This document shows, piece after piece, positions 1 to 6,610 of a DNA stretch of 11,034 nucleotides; the first letter of the stretch is position 1, and each line of letters opens with the position of its first letter. Origin of the DNA: Oligoflexia bacterium. Its GTDB lineage: Bacteria; Bdellovibrionota; UBA1018. A program made the translations under genes and the position numbers. Below the pieces are notes generated by a model that was not told the origin of the DNA, did not search any database, and was given only the letters and a program-made list of their open reading frames with translations. Location of the stretch: assembly GCA_903858195.1 (NCBI GenBank), contig CAIOHW010000238.1:1-11034 (forward strand). Reading direction: 5' to 3'.

Positions 1-1711
1 CCTGACTCTTGCGAACCACCATGAGTCCGGGATCAGCCGGAATACTGAAACGGTTGACCACCGCCTGAAGCGCACGACGAAAAAGCGGCGCAGCGGTTTC
101 GGATGCATAGTAGACGCCCTTGGGACCATCCAGTGCGGCGTAAATCACGAGCCTCGGCTCCACGCCGCGAGCGAAACCCACGAAACTCGCGATGAAGCGG
201 GACTTCGAATACTTTCGCGTGAGGGGATCCACCGTCTGGGCGGTTCCCGTCTTGCCTGCCACTTCATACCCCTCGAGCGCGGCCTTCTCGCCTGTTCCGT
301 CCTGCTGCGTGACCAGTGAGAGGGCCTCCTGAACCTGTTCGGCAACTGCAGGGCTCAACACCCTTCTGGGCCGTTCACTCTGGGAGGGGTCACCCTGAGA
401 CGGGTTCTGGACGAGGGTGGGCTGCACGAGCCAGCCGCCATTTAGAAAGGCAGCATAGGCACGCGCCATCTGGATCGGAGTGACCAGGATTCCCTGCCCA
501 AAGCCGATGTTCGCAAGGGTGAGCGGTTGCCAGGATTTCCTGGGCGGCACCTTGCCCGTAATCTCTCCGGGAAAGCCCATCCCGGTACGCGAACCAAAAC
601 CCAGCTGCTGCAGGGTCTTGGCATAGGCGTCAGCCCCGATCTTCATGGCAAGCTTGGCTGAGCCCACGTTGCTCGAAACCTGGATCATGCGCTTCAGGCT
701 GATCCATTCGTAGCGCTCATGCGACTCGGCCTCGGAGATCCGCCTGCCCTGCACGGTGAAGCTTCCTCGGTTGCCCCACACCTGGTCAGAGAGTTTCATT
801 CCGCTCGAGAGAGCCGAAGCCAGTAGTACGGGCTTGAGAGTGGAACCGGGCTCATATCCGTCGGTGAGGACGCGATTTCTTCGATGGTCGCCCGGTGCAG
901 TACGAAAATTGGGGTCAAACGAGGGCTCATTGGCAAGCGCCAGGATCTCGCCGTTCACTGCATTCATCACGATGACGCTGCCGCCCCGTGCGCCGGTCTG
1001 GGCAACCGAGAACTTGAGCTCCTGCTCAATTGCGTACTGGAGCGAGGCATCGATGGTGAGCTTGACCGGCTCACCGTCCTGCACGCTTCCGGCTGCAGCC
1101 GCATCGAGAAAAGTGGCTCTGCCGAGTGCATCCTTCGTTGCGTCGACCGAGACGAACTTTCCTTTGAGACGTGAGTTGAACCAGAGTTCAACCCCCTCCG
1201 TGCCATCCGAGTCGACATTCGTACCGCCAAGCAACTGAGAGGCCAGTTCGTGATGGGGGTAGACGCGCTTGCTCTCGCGAACGAGCCAGAGGCCTTCTGG
1301 TAGATCGCCGTCGGCCGCGATGACCTGCATCTTCTTGAGGAGATTGAGATCAGATTCCGAAAGATGGCGCCGGATCCATGTAAAATCGCGCTTGTCGCGA
1401 ACCTTCTGCCGCAGACGCTCAAAGGGGATATCCAGTGCTCTTGAGAGGAGCCGGAGCAGGTCCCTCCGGTTTCGAAGCTTGCCGGGATTTGCAGCCAGGC
1501 TCTGGCTCTCGATGTTCACGGCGAGGGCTTCGCCATTGCGATCGAGGATCGTGCCGCGCTTTGGACTGAGCAGGACCTTGCTCTGGAACTGGCGACGCGC
1601 CATGCGCTCCAGCCGCTCGTCCTTGAGGACCTGGATGGTGAATGCACGCCCGGCAACAACCAAAGCGGCACAGACCACAGCCCTCGAGATCCACTTGAGG
1701 CGCGAATTCAT
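1..1711 (-). CDS. ftsI: Division-specific penicillin-binding protein (PBP3/FtsI type), C-terminus cut by window edge
   Basis: Class B PBP, the septal peptidoglycan D,D-transpeptidase that crosslinks new wall at the division site with FtsW and FtsQLB. The frame is open from the ATG at 1711 to base 2, giving 570 residues. Seen in order: one N-terminal membrane anchor (about residues 7-27), a PBP-dimer domain opening with RGTILDRNGE (about 52-62), and a transpeptidase domain with all three active-site motifs: S-T-L-K with nucleophile Ser290, S-S-N at 346-348, and K-T-G-T at 487-490. Typical FtsI proteins are 580-650 residues, so either a short tail or C-terminal PASTA repeats, found in some relatives, lie outside the window. 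The ATG overlaps the ftsL stop as ATGA (1708-1711), indicating translational coupling. FtsI rather than another class B PBP is supported by the position after rsmH and ftsL. Confidence 0.95.
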   Translation of the reverse strand, partial: MNSRLKWISRAVVCAALVVAGRAFTIQVLKDERLERMARRQFQSKVLLSPKRGTILDRNGEALAVNIESQSLAANPGKLRNRRDLLRLLSRALDIPFERLRQKVRDKRDFTWIRRHLSESDLNLLKKMQVIAADGDLPEGLWLVRESKRVYPHHELASQLLGGTNVDSDGTEGVELWFNSRLKGKFVSVDATKDALGRATFLDAAAAGSVQDGEPVKLTIDASLQYAIEQELKFSVAQTGARGGSVIVMNAVNGEILALANEPSFDPNFRTAPGDHRRNRVLTDGYEPGSTLKPVLLASALSSGMKLSDQVWGNRGSFTVQGRRISEAESHERYEWISLKRMIQVSSNVGSAKLAMKIGADAYAKTLQQLGFGSRTGMGFPGEITGKVPPRKSWQPLTLANIGFGQGILVTPIQMARAYAAFLNGGWLVQPTLVQNPSQGDPSQSERPRRVLSPAVAEQVQEALSLVTQQDGTGEKAALEGYEVAGKTGTAQTVDPLTRKYSKSRFIASFVGFARGVEPRLVIYAALDGPKGVYYASETAAPLFRRALQAVVNRFSIPADPGLMVVRKSQ

Positions 1712-2034
1712 TTTGAAAGCCCCATGTAGATGACCTGGTCCGGACGGGGCTGTCCCAACTCGAATTTCGCTTTTGCGATGGACTCCAGCCTTCGCGGCGA
1801 CTTCAACCCAGCCACCCGAAGCTCAATCTGCTCCCGGTCCTGCTGCAGGCTTCTGATGCTCTTCTCAGCCTGACTCACGTCGTAGGTGGCACCGACAACA
1901 CCCAGCCGAACCCAAACGGTGAGGACAGTAAACCCCAGTAGGACAGGCCAGACCCAGCGGGGAATGAGGGATGAACGGCCCGATGCTGCGATCCTGCTCC
2001 TGCTGCTTCCGACCTTCCTGGTACGGCTGCTCAT
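1708..2034 (-). CDS. ftsL: Cell division protein FtsL
   Basis: Small bitopic inner-membrane protein of 108 residues. FtsL forms the FtsQLB complex that activates FtsWI at the septum. Seen: a basic, Ser/Arg-rich cytoplasmic tail (1-26), one hydrophobic segment (about 27-49), then a heptad-like stretch rich in Q, E, R and L (about 52-77) that fits the FtsL coiled coil, and a conserved-looking end with P-x-R-L-E-x-I-A followed by LGQPRPDQVIYM. The ATG at 2034 was chosen because the frame is open upstream into rsmH but AAAGGAT sits a suitable distance upstream and the protein then begins with a normal FtsL tail. The stop overlaps the ftsI start by 4 bases, and rsmH ends 14 bases upstream. FtsL sequences are poorly conserved, so the call rests on architecture plus position between rsmH and ftsI. 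Confidence 0.88.
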   Translation of the reverse strand: MSSRTRKVGSSRSRIAASGRSSLIPRWVWPVLLGFTVLTVWVRLGVVGATYDVSQAEKSIRSLQQDREQIELRVAGLKSPRRLESIAKAKFELGQPRPDQVIYMGLSK

Positions 2035-2048
2035 GCGTGAGTATCCTT

Positions 2049-2990
2049 TCAATTCTCGATTCGCTTTTCGGCGATCCGAAGCTTGGCGCTCCTGGCTCGC
2101 GGATTGGCTGCAAGCTCCGACTCGCCGGCCTCCACAGGCTTCCGGGTGACGGGCGTCCATGGCGAGGACTCCTGCTTCCCTGAAAATGCCTGCTTGATGC
2201 GGCGATCCTCGAGGGAATGGAAACTCAATAGAGCAGCCCTTCCACCCGGGGATACCAAAGAGGGTAGCACGACATCGAGCAGCACATCGAGTTCGCCAAG
2301 CTCGTCATTGACTGCAATCCGGAGGGCCTGAAAGGTCCGAGTGGCAGGATGGATCTTTCCGTGCCTCGCCGGGGGCGGAAAGCATCCGGCGACCAGTGCC
2401 GCAAGCCCGGTCGTGGTGTCAGGAAGTTGACCTGCCGAGCGGGCCTGCACGATCCGGTGGGCGATCTTTCGTGAAAGCCGCTCTTCTCCGAGCGTCCAGA
2501 GCAGGTCAGCAATCGATCGCTCCGGCTCGGTCGCCAGAATCTGCCGGGCGGTACGCCCCTTGGAGGGATCAAGCCTCATGTCGAGCGGACCCTCGAGCCT
2601 GAAACTCAGTCCCCGCTCGGGTGAGTCGATCTGATCGCTTGAAAACCCAAGATCTGCGAGCACCCCAAGGACGGGCATGCCTCGAAGCTCCTCTGGAAGT
2701 CCGCCGGCAAGGCCGGAAAACCGTGAATGCACCAGCCTGAGCCTGCCCTCGGAAATCGGACCGGCAAATCGCCGGGTAGCTACAGCAATCGCATCTGCAT
2801 CCTGATCGACGGAAACCACCTGGTGGGCCGCGCCCAGGGGAGTCGCAAGAAGTCTTTCCAGCATGGCGCCCGTATGACCTCCCCCGCCCAACGTGCAATC
2901 CACGAATACGGCGGGTTGAGGCGAGCGCACAAAGGGAACCATCAGGCCTTCAACGATCTCCTCGAGGAGGATCGGAATGTGGCGGGTCAC
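2049..2990 (-). CDS. rsmH: 16S rRNA (cytosine-1402 N4) methyltransferase RsmH (MraW)
   Basis: SAM-dependent enzyme that N4-methylates C1402 of 16S rRNA in the decoding centre. It is usually the second gene of the dcw cluster. It has 313 residues, the normal family length. Motifs seen: N-terminal HIPILLEEI (4-12), the SAM-binding loop DCTLGGGGHTGAML (31-44), DQDADAI after the next strand, LADLGFSSDQIDSPERGLSF (about 111-130), SFHSLEDRRIK (256-266) and the C-terminal NPRARSAKLR. The start is a GTG at 2990 whose last two bases form part of the dtd stop (GTGA, 2987-2990), so translation is likely coupled to dtd. The usual upstream partner mraZ is missing here. No truncation or missing motif was noticed. 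Confidence 0.96.
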   Translation of the reverse strand: MTRHIPILLEEIVEGLMVPFVRSPQPAVFVDCTLGGGGHTGAMLERLLATPLGAAHQVVSVDQDADAIAVATRRFAGPISEGRLRLVHSRFSGLAGGLPEELRGMPVLGVLADLGFSSDQIDSPERGLSFRLEGPLDMRLDPSKGRTARQILATEPERSIADLLWTLGEERLSRKIAHRIVQARSAGQLPDTTTGLAALVAGCFPPPARHGKIHPATRTFQALRIAVNDELGELDVLLDVVLPSLVSPGGRAALLSFHSLEDRRIKQAFSGKQESSPWTPVTRKPVEAGESELAANPRARSAKLRIAEKRIEN

Positions 2991-3439
2991 CGTCGGGGCT
3001 CCGATTGCAGGGTAAAGGTTGCTGGCCCCTCATTGACGAGCTCCACCCGCATGTCGGCCTGAAAGATTCCTGCCTGCGTGGGGACTCCAAGTCTGCGGCT
3101 CGTCTCGACGGCCTGCTCAAAGAGAATGCGGGCATGCTCGGGCGAACCGGACCTTGTAAAACTCGGCCGATTTCCCTTGGTGAGATCTGCAAGCAGTGTG
3201 AACTGCGAAACCAGCAGGTGCTCACCGCCAATATCGAGGATGCTCCGGTTCATCTTGTCCATACCCTCGTCGGCGAAGATTCGGAGCTTCGCGATCCGCT
3301 CCATCAGATGCTCGCACTGCTCCGGGCCATCATCGGGTTCGACCGCCAGGAGGGTGAGGATTCCCCGGCCGATCGAGGCGACGCGCTTTCCGTCCACATC
3401 CACTGCGGCTCTGGAAACCCTTTGCAGAACAGCCTTCAT
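2987..3439 (-). CDS. dtd: D-aminoacyl-tRNA deacylase
   Basis: Cytosolic proofreading enzyme that hydrolyses D-amino acids, and glycine mischarged on tRNA-Ala, off tRNA. It has 150 residues, close to the family norm. Motifs: N-terminal MKAVLQRVSRAAV, the active-site SQFTL (78-82), KGNRPSF (88-94), and near the C-terminus GIFQADM followed by N-E-G-P (136-139), the Gly-cisPro chirality filter. The residue after GP is Ala where Val is common, a minor change. The ATG at 3439 was chosen because it gives the exact family N-terminus; an in-frame extension to 3505 would add unrelated residues that overlap the upstream transpeptidase gene. A 14-base perfect direct repeat of the start region lies just upstream (see the repeat and leader ORF). 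It is unusual as a member of a dcw-type operon. Its stop overlaps the rsmH GTG start. Confidence 0.94.
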   Translation of the reverse strand: MKAVLQRVSRAAVDVDGKRVASIGRGILTLLAVEPDDGPEQCEHLMERIAKLRIFADEGMDKMNRSILDIGGEHLLVSQFTLLADLTKGNRPSFTRSGSPEHARILFEQAVETSRRLGVPTQAGIFQADMRVELVNEGPATFTLQSEPRR

Positions 3440-3456
3440 CCTAGAACAGCCTTCAT
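3426..3456 (-). repeat. 17-base tandem duplication covering the dtd start codon
   Basis: On the minus strand the 14-base string ATGAAGGCTGTTCT occurs at 3456-3443 and again at 3439-3426, a period of 17 bases. The second copy is the true dtd start (MKAVL followed by QRVSRA, the family consensus). The first copy encodes the same five residues but is shifted by 17 bases, so it is out of frame with dtd. This is seen directly; origin by replication slippage is inference. Confidence 0.9.
3436..3456 (-). other. Possible six-codon leader ORF (MKAVLG) ending on the dtd start
   Basis: The upstream repeat copy reads ATG AAG GCT GTT CTA GGA TGA, a six-codon frame whose TGA overlaps the dtd ATG (ATGA at 3439-3436). 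It starts 5 bases after the stop of the transpeptidase gene and has GAGGG just upstream at very short spacing. If translated, it would deliver ribosomes to the dtd start by termination-reinitiation. There is no direct evidence of translation; it could be a neutral by-product of the duplication. Confidence 0.3.
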
Positions 3457-3461
3457 GTCCC

Positions 3462-4796
3462 TCAGTTCCCGAGCAGGTAGTGCTCGATGGCGCGCCGAGC
3501 GACATACGAGGACTTCACCCGCCACTGCTCCTTATGGATGGTCAGGGCGGCAAGCGCGATCGAACGACCTCCTGCACGGCCAAAGCCCACGAACCAGTCG
3601 TACTTCCCCGGAGGATCATATCCGGTGAGCGAACCGGTCTTCCCCCCCACATCAATCGTCGAGGACTGTCCCCTGAAAAACCCTCGAAAACTTTTTCGTG
3701 AAGTCCCCGAAACGACGGTCTGCCGCATCAGCTCGCGCAGCTCCGAGGCCACCTCGGGAGGCACCGTGAGCGCAGGCTCGCCGACCTCGGCCTGATACAC
3801 CAGATCTCCGTCGGGCAGATGCACGGACTCCACGGCATGTGGCTGCATCATCTTGCCGTCATTCACGATGGAGGCTGCGATCAGGGCTCCCTGGAGCGGA
3901 CTCATCGTGGTTTCGCGAGTGAATCCCGAGGCAGTCTCGGCCAAGGACCAGGCGTCCGCATTGGCAGCGATCTGGGCTCGTCCGGGCTGCACGGGCAGGT
4001 CGGAGGCGATCTCGCGATTGAAGCCGAAACGGGAGGCATAATCGCGAAGCTTGTCGGCGCCCACACTGAAGGCTCCGATTTTTCCGAATACGGTATTGAT
4101 CGACTGGGCAAACGCATCCCTGAGAGAAACGTGACGGGTCCAGCGATTGGTGGATTCTTTGAGAACATTGCTGCGGTAGAGCGAATGGTTCGACCCGTTG
4201 AAGGCCACCCGCGTGTCGGCACTGAAGCGCTGCTCGGCGATCGCCGCCGCTGCCGTCACGACCTTGAAAACGGAGGCCGCAGGAAAGGTGGCTCGGAGTG
4301 CAAGGTTGTCATCCAGCGAAGTCGCGCCCTGGGAGCTCCTTCCCTGCCTCTCGTGGCTGACCAGCGCAAGGATCCGTCCGGTCTGCGGATCGATTGCGGC
4401 AAAGGCCCCATGGTCGGGAAGATACTGCCGAAAAATCGACTCGACCGCGGACTGCAGCCCGGCATCAAATGTGTATTGTACGATCGCTTCTTGTGGGGGC
4501 TTACCGGCAGCTGATCCGGGAATCGAAATCAGGCCGGGCAGCCCGGACCAGGAGCGATCGCCTCCCGCCCCCCGCGTTGCATCCACTGAAGAAAGAGCTC
4601 GCGCAAGATCGGTGCGTGAAATCACCGACCGTCGCCCGAAGCGACTCGCAAGCCAGGTGCGATCCCATTTGGCGAGCACTCCGACCCCGGTTACCGCAAG
4701 CGCGAAAAGCACGACTGGAACCCAAAGGCGTGATGGCGCCGGAGTGCGCCATCGGGAGCCCTTGCGCGCTTGAAGGTGGACGAGTCGTCGCGACAT
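3462..4796 (-). CDS. Stand-alone penicillin-binding transpeptidase (no dimer domain, no transglycosylase)
   Basis: Membrane-anchored D,D-transpeptidase predicted to crosslink peptidoglycan in the periplasm. It has 444 residues from the ATG at 4796; a GTG at 4802 would add two. Neither start has a clear ribosome site. Seen in order: basic cytoplasmic tail, one membrane segment (about 24-43), a Gly/Ser/Arg-rich linker (about 58-100), then a transpeptidase domain beginning near FDAGLQSAVESIFRQYL. The active-site motifs are complete: S-V-F-K with Ser175 and Lys178, S-I-N at 232-234, K-T-G at 386-388. It lacks both the PBP-dimer domain of class B enzymes and the GT51 domain of class A enzymes. The gene upstream is a GT51 transglycosylase, so the two may work as the halves of a class A PBP (inference). 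The stop lies 22 bases before the dtd ATG. A run of seven G codes for the two glycines before KTG. Confidence 0.9.
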   Translation of the reverse strand: MSRRLVHLQARKGSRWRTPAPSRLWVPVVLFALAVTGVGVLAKWDRTWLASRFGRRSVISRTDLARALSSVDATRGAGGDRSWSGLPGLISIPGSAAGKPPQEAIVQYTFDAGLQSAVESIFRQYLPDHGAFAAIDPQTGRILALVSHERQGRSSQGATSLDDNLALRATFPAASVFKVVTAAAAIAEQRFSADTRVAFNGSNHSLYRSNVLKESTNRWTRHVSLRDAFAQSINTVFGKIGAFSVGADKLRDYASRFGFNREIASDLPVQPGRAQIAANADAWSLAETASGFTRETTMSPLQGALIAASIVNDGKMMQPHAVESVHLPDGDLVYQAEVGEPALTVPPEVASELRELMRQTVVSGTSRKSFRGFFRGQSSTIDVGGKTGSLTGYDPPGKYDWFVGFGRAGGRSIALAALTIHKEQWRVKSSYVARRAIEHYLLGN

Positions 4797-4802
4797 GGAC
4801 AC

Positions 4803-4866
4803 ACAGTCTGACTTGCCGGATCTTTGCGGTCAATCATCGGCTGGTGTGTGCCGGCAGACGCTGGCG
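4803..4866. other. Longest intergenic gap (64 bases, mtgA to transpeptidase)
   Basis: A 6-base inverted repeat TGCCGG/CCGGCA (4814-4819 and 4851-4856) is present, but its loop is 31 bases and no T-run follows in either direction, so it is not a convincing terminator. No clear promoter was found. It is probably just a spacer within the operon. Confidence 0.4.
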
Positions 4867-5682
4867 TCAGTGGTCTGACATCTCGAAAACCATGCGCTCG
4901 GCGAGAGCTGCTTCGCGAAGCTCCTCGCTCAACATCGATGCGCGAACCATCTTGGAGAGGATGCTCTCAACCGTTCGCCTGGCGTAAGGGCTAAGCCTCT
5001 TCTCACGGAAAGATTGTGAATAACGCCTTGGGCTCGGAAGCAGCATGGCCAGGAAGGCCCCTTCACGGGCACCCAGCTCGGACGGATGCTTGCCAAAGTA
5101 GTACCGGGAGGCCGCGCCGATCCCATGAATCCCTGGGCCCCATTCTGCGATGTTGAGGTAGACCTCGAGGATCCGGTTCTTGGATACCTTGCGATCGAGT
5201 CTCACCGCCAGCACCAGCTCCTTGAGCTTTCTCCAAAGAGTCTTTTCCTTGTTCAGAAAAACGTTCCGAACCACCTGCTGGGTGATCGTACTTGCGCCCC
5301 GGGCAAACTCACCCTTCTCGAGGTCGTGTTCGATGGCTTCGCGAATCTGGCCCAGATCGTAGCCAGGGTGGGAGTAAAACGCCCAATCCTCGCTCACGAC
5401 GACAGCATCGATGGCGGCCCGCGATACGGCCGACAGCGTAACCCAGCCAGCCGGCCGGTTCCGGCGAAGGACCACCTCGGGCGGCTCGTCACCGTCTCCT
5501 CCGGGAGACGCTCCACGTAAAACCGGGTACTGGTCGGCAATCACCTCGACCGGCGGAAATTCCTGCCGCACCCGCTCAATGAAGACGTACACGAGCAGCG
5601 ACAGCCCGAGGACGATCGAGAGCAGCACTGGCAGGAACGAGCCTGAATTTCTGGAAGGACGCTGGGGTAAGGCGCGGCGCAC
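4867..5682 (-). CDS. mtgA: Monofunctional biosynthetic peptidoglycan transglycosylase (GT51)
   Basis: Glycosyltransferase that polymerises lipid II into glycan strands on the outer face of the inner membrane. It has 271 residues, slightly longer than typical MtgA. Seen: one N-terminal membrane anchor (about 15-35), then the GT51 domain with motif 1 S-E-D-W-A-F-Y-S-H-P-G (97-107, catalytic Glu98), motif 2 R-G-A-S-T-I-T-Q-Q (128-136), motif 3 R-K-L-K-E (151-155) and motif 4 K-N-R-I-L-E-V-Y-L-N (168-177), followed by EWGPGIHGIGAASRYYFGK. There is no transpeptidase domain after the GT51 fold. The start is GTG at 5682 with GGAG nine bases upstream. It is the first gene of the minus-strand operon and is followed by a separate transpeptidase gene after 64 bases. 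Confidence 0.94.
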   Translation of the reverse strand: MRRALPQRPSRNSGSFLPVLLSIVLGLSLLVYVFIERVRQEFPPVEVIADQYPVLRGASPGGDGDEPPEVVLRRNRPAGWVTLSAVSRAAIDAVVVSEDWAFYSHPGYDLGQIREAIEHDLEKGEFARGASTITQQVVRNVFLNKEKTLWRKLKELVLAVRLDRKVSKNRILEVYLNIAEWGPGIHGIGAASRYYFGKHPSELGAREGAFLAMLLPSPRRYSQSFREKRLSPYARRTVESILSKMVRASMLSEELREAALAERMVFEMSDH

Positions 5683-5697
5683 GGGGTAAAACTCCGC

Positions 5698-5726
5698 TTG
5701 TTTCGGTATGACCCAAAATGTAGACT
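5698..5726 (+). promoter_or_regulatory. Candidate sigma-70 promoter for the amn-mreB operon
   Basis: In the 50-base divergent gap there is TTGTTT at 5698-5703 and TAGACT at 5721-5726 with 17 bases between. These resemble -35 and -10 boxes (3 of 6 and 4 of 6 consensus matches). Transcription would start near 5733, almost exactly on the amn GTG, so the mRNA would be leaderless. That fits the lack of a ribosome site before amn. It is a weak consensus match and only a candidate. Confidence 0.25.
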
Positions 5727-5732
5727 CGACGC

Positions 5733-6593
5733 GTGCAAATCAAGAAAAAAACTCAACAAAGTCTGCCGGGACTGAAGGGAAATGCGTTCCTCGTCCCCAA
5801 CGACAACCGCATCTACAGCAACACCAAGAAGGCCAAGATTGCACGCGACATCCTCGAGCGCTACACGGGGAGCCCGGTTGATCGCTTCCGCAAGCAGATC
5901 ATCCTCACCAACTTCGATTACTACGTCGAGCGGTTCGACAACCTCTGCGGCGACGAGCGCTACAAGGGCTCCGCCATGCGCGTCGTCCACAGCTCCAAAG
6001 AAGACGTCTCAATCATCGACTTCTCGATCGGCTCACCGACGGCAGCACTCATCATCGAAATCCTTTCCGTGGTCGAACCCAAGGCCGTGCTGCTGCTCGG
6101 CATGTGCGGCGGCCTCCATCGCTCGCTCAAGGTCGGCGACTTCATCCTTCCGACTGCCGCCATTCGAGACGAGGGCGTTTCACGCCACTTCATGCCCTCG
6201 CAGGTTCCGGCGCTTCCCACCTTCAAGATCCAGAAATTCGTGTCTGATATCGTGGTCGAACGCGGCCTCGACTACCGCACCGGCGTGATCCACACGACGG
6301 ACTATCGCTTCTGGGAGTTCGATGATCGCTTCAAGGCCAACCTCTACGAAGAGCGTGCGCTTGCGATCGACATGGAGACCTCCACCCTTTTTGTCGCTGG
6401 CTTTGCCAGCAAGGTGCCGATCGGGGCGCTCCTGCTCGTATCGGATCTCCCGCTGCAGCGGGGCGGTATCAAGACCAAGAAGTCGGCCAAGGCCGTCTTC
6501 AGGAAGTTCACCGATCTGCATCTCGAGATCGGTATCAAGTCGATGAGTGAAATCGCCGTGCGCGGCGAACACATCAGGCACTATCGCTGGTGA
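5733..6593 (+). CDS. amn: AMP nucleosidase, short form (PNP/UDP phosphorylase superfamily)
   Basis: Predicted to hydrolyse AMP to adenine and ribose 5-phosphate in purine salvage or adenylate control. It has 286 residues, much shorter than E. coli Amn (about 480), because the N-terminal regulatory domain is absent; this matches the short AMN-like family. Seen: S-I-G-S-P-T (98-103), the core strand ending in L-L-L-G-M-C-G-G-L (120-128), V-G-D-F-I-L-P (134-140), D-M-E-T (213-216) for ribose contact, and S-D (237-238), the acid/base position of the superfamily. The start is GTG at 5733, with no in-frame ATG near the N-terminus and no ribosome site. It is the first gene of the plus-strand operon and its stop is 17 bases before the mreB ATG. 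A related nucleoside phosphorylase or hydrolase activity cannot be excluded from sequence alone. Confidence 0.85.
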   Translation: MQIKKKTQQSLPGLKGNAFLVPNDNRIYSNTKKAKIARDILERYTGSPVDRFRKQIILTNFDYYVERFDNLCGDERYKGSAMRVVHSSKEDVSIIDFSIGSPTAALIIEILSVVEPKAVLLLGMCGGLHRSLKVGDFILPTAAIRDEGVSRHFMPSQVPALPTFKIQKFVSDIVVERGLDYRTGVIHTTDYRFWEFDDRFKANLYEERALAIDMETSTLFVAGFASKVPIGALLLVSDLPLQRGGIKTKKSAKAVFRKFTDLHLEIGIKSMSEIAVRGEHIRHYRW

Positions 6594-6610
6594 CGACGGG
6601 AAAGAGATCG

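Noticed and set aside
756..1238. 160-residue plus-strand frame within ftsI
   Set aside because: Antisense to the ftsI transpeptidase domain; no supporting motif or context.
3440..3505. Upstream in-frame extension of dtd
   Set aside because: It adds 22 residues not matching the family and runs into the transpeptidase gene; the ATG at 3439 gives the exact consensus N-terminus.
3005..3701. Two plus-strand open frames of 207 codons each across dtd and the transpeptidase gene
   Set aside because: Both are antisense to recognised genes, overlap each other in different frames and have no family features.
3819..4514. 231-residue plus-strand open frame opposite the transpeptidase gene
   Set aside because: It lies fully antisense to a gene with clear catalytic motifs; the translation shows no recognisable domain. 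It is a GC-rich shadow frame.
4814..4856. Inverted repeat TGCCGG/CCGGCA as a terminator between mtgA and the transpeptidase
   Set aside because: The stem is only six pairs with a 31-base loop and there is no T-run, so it is likely chance in GC-rich DNA.
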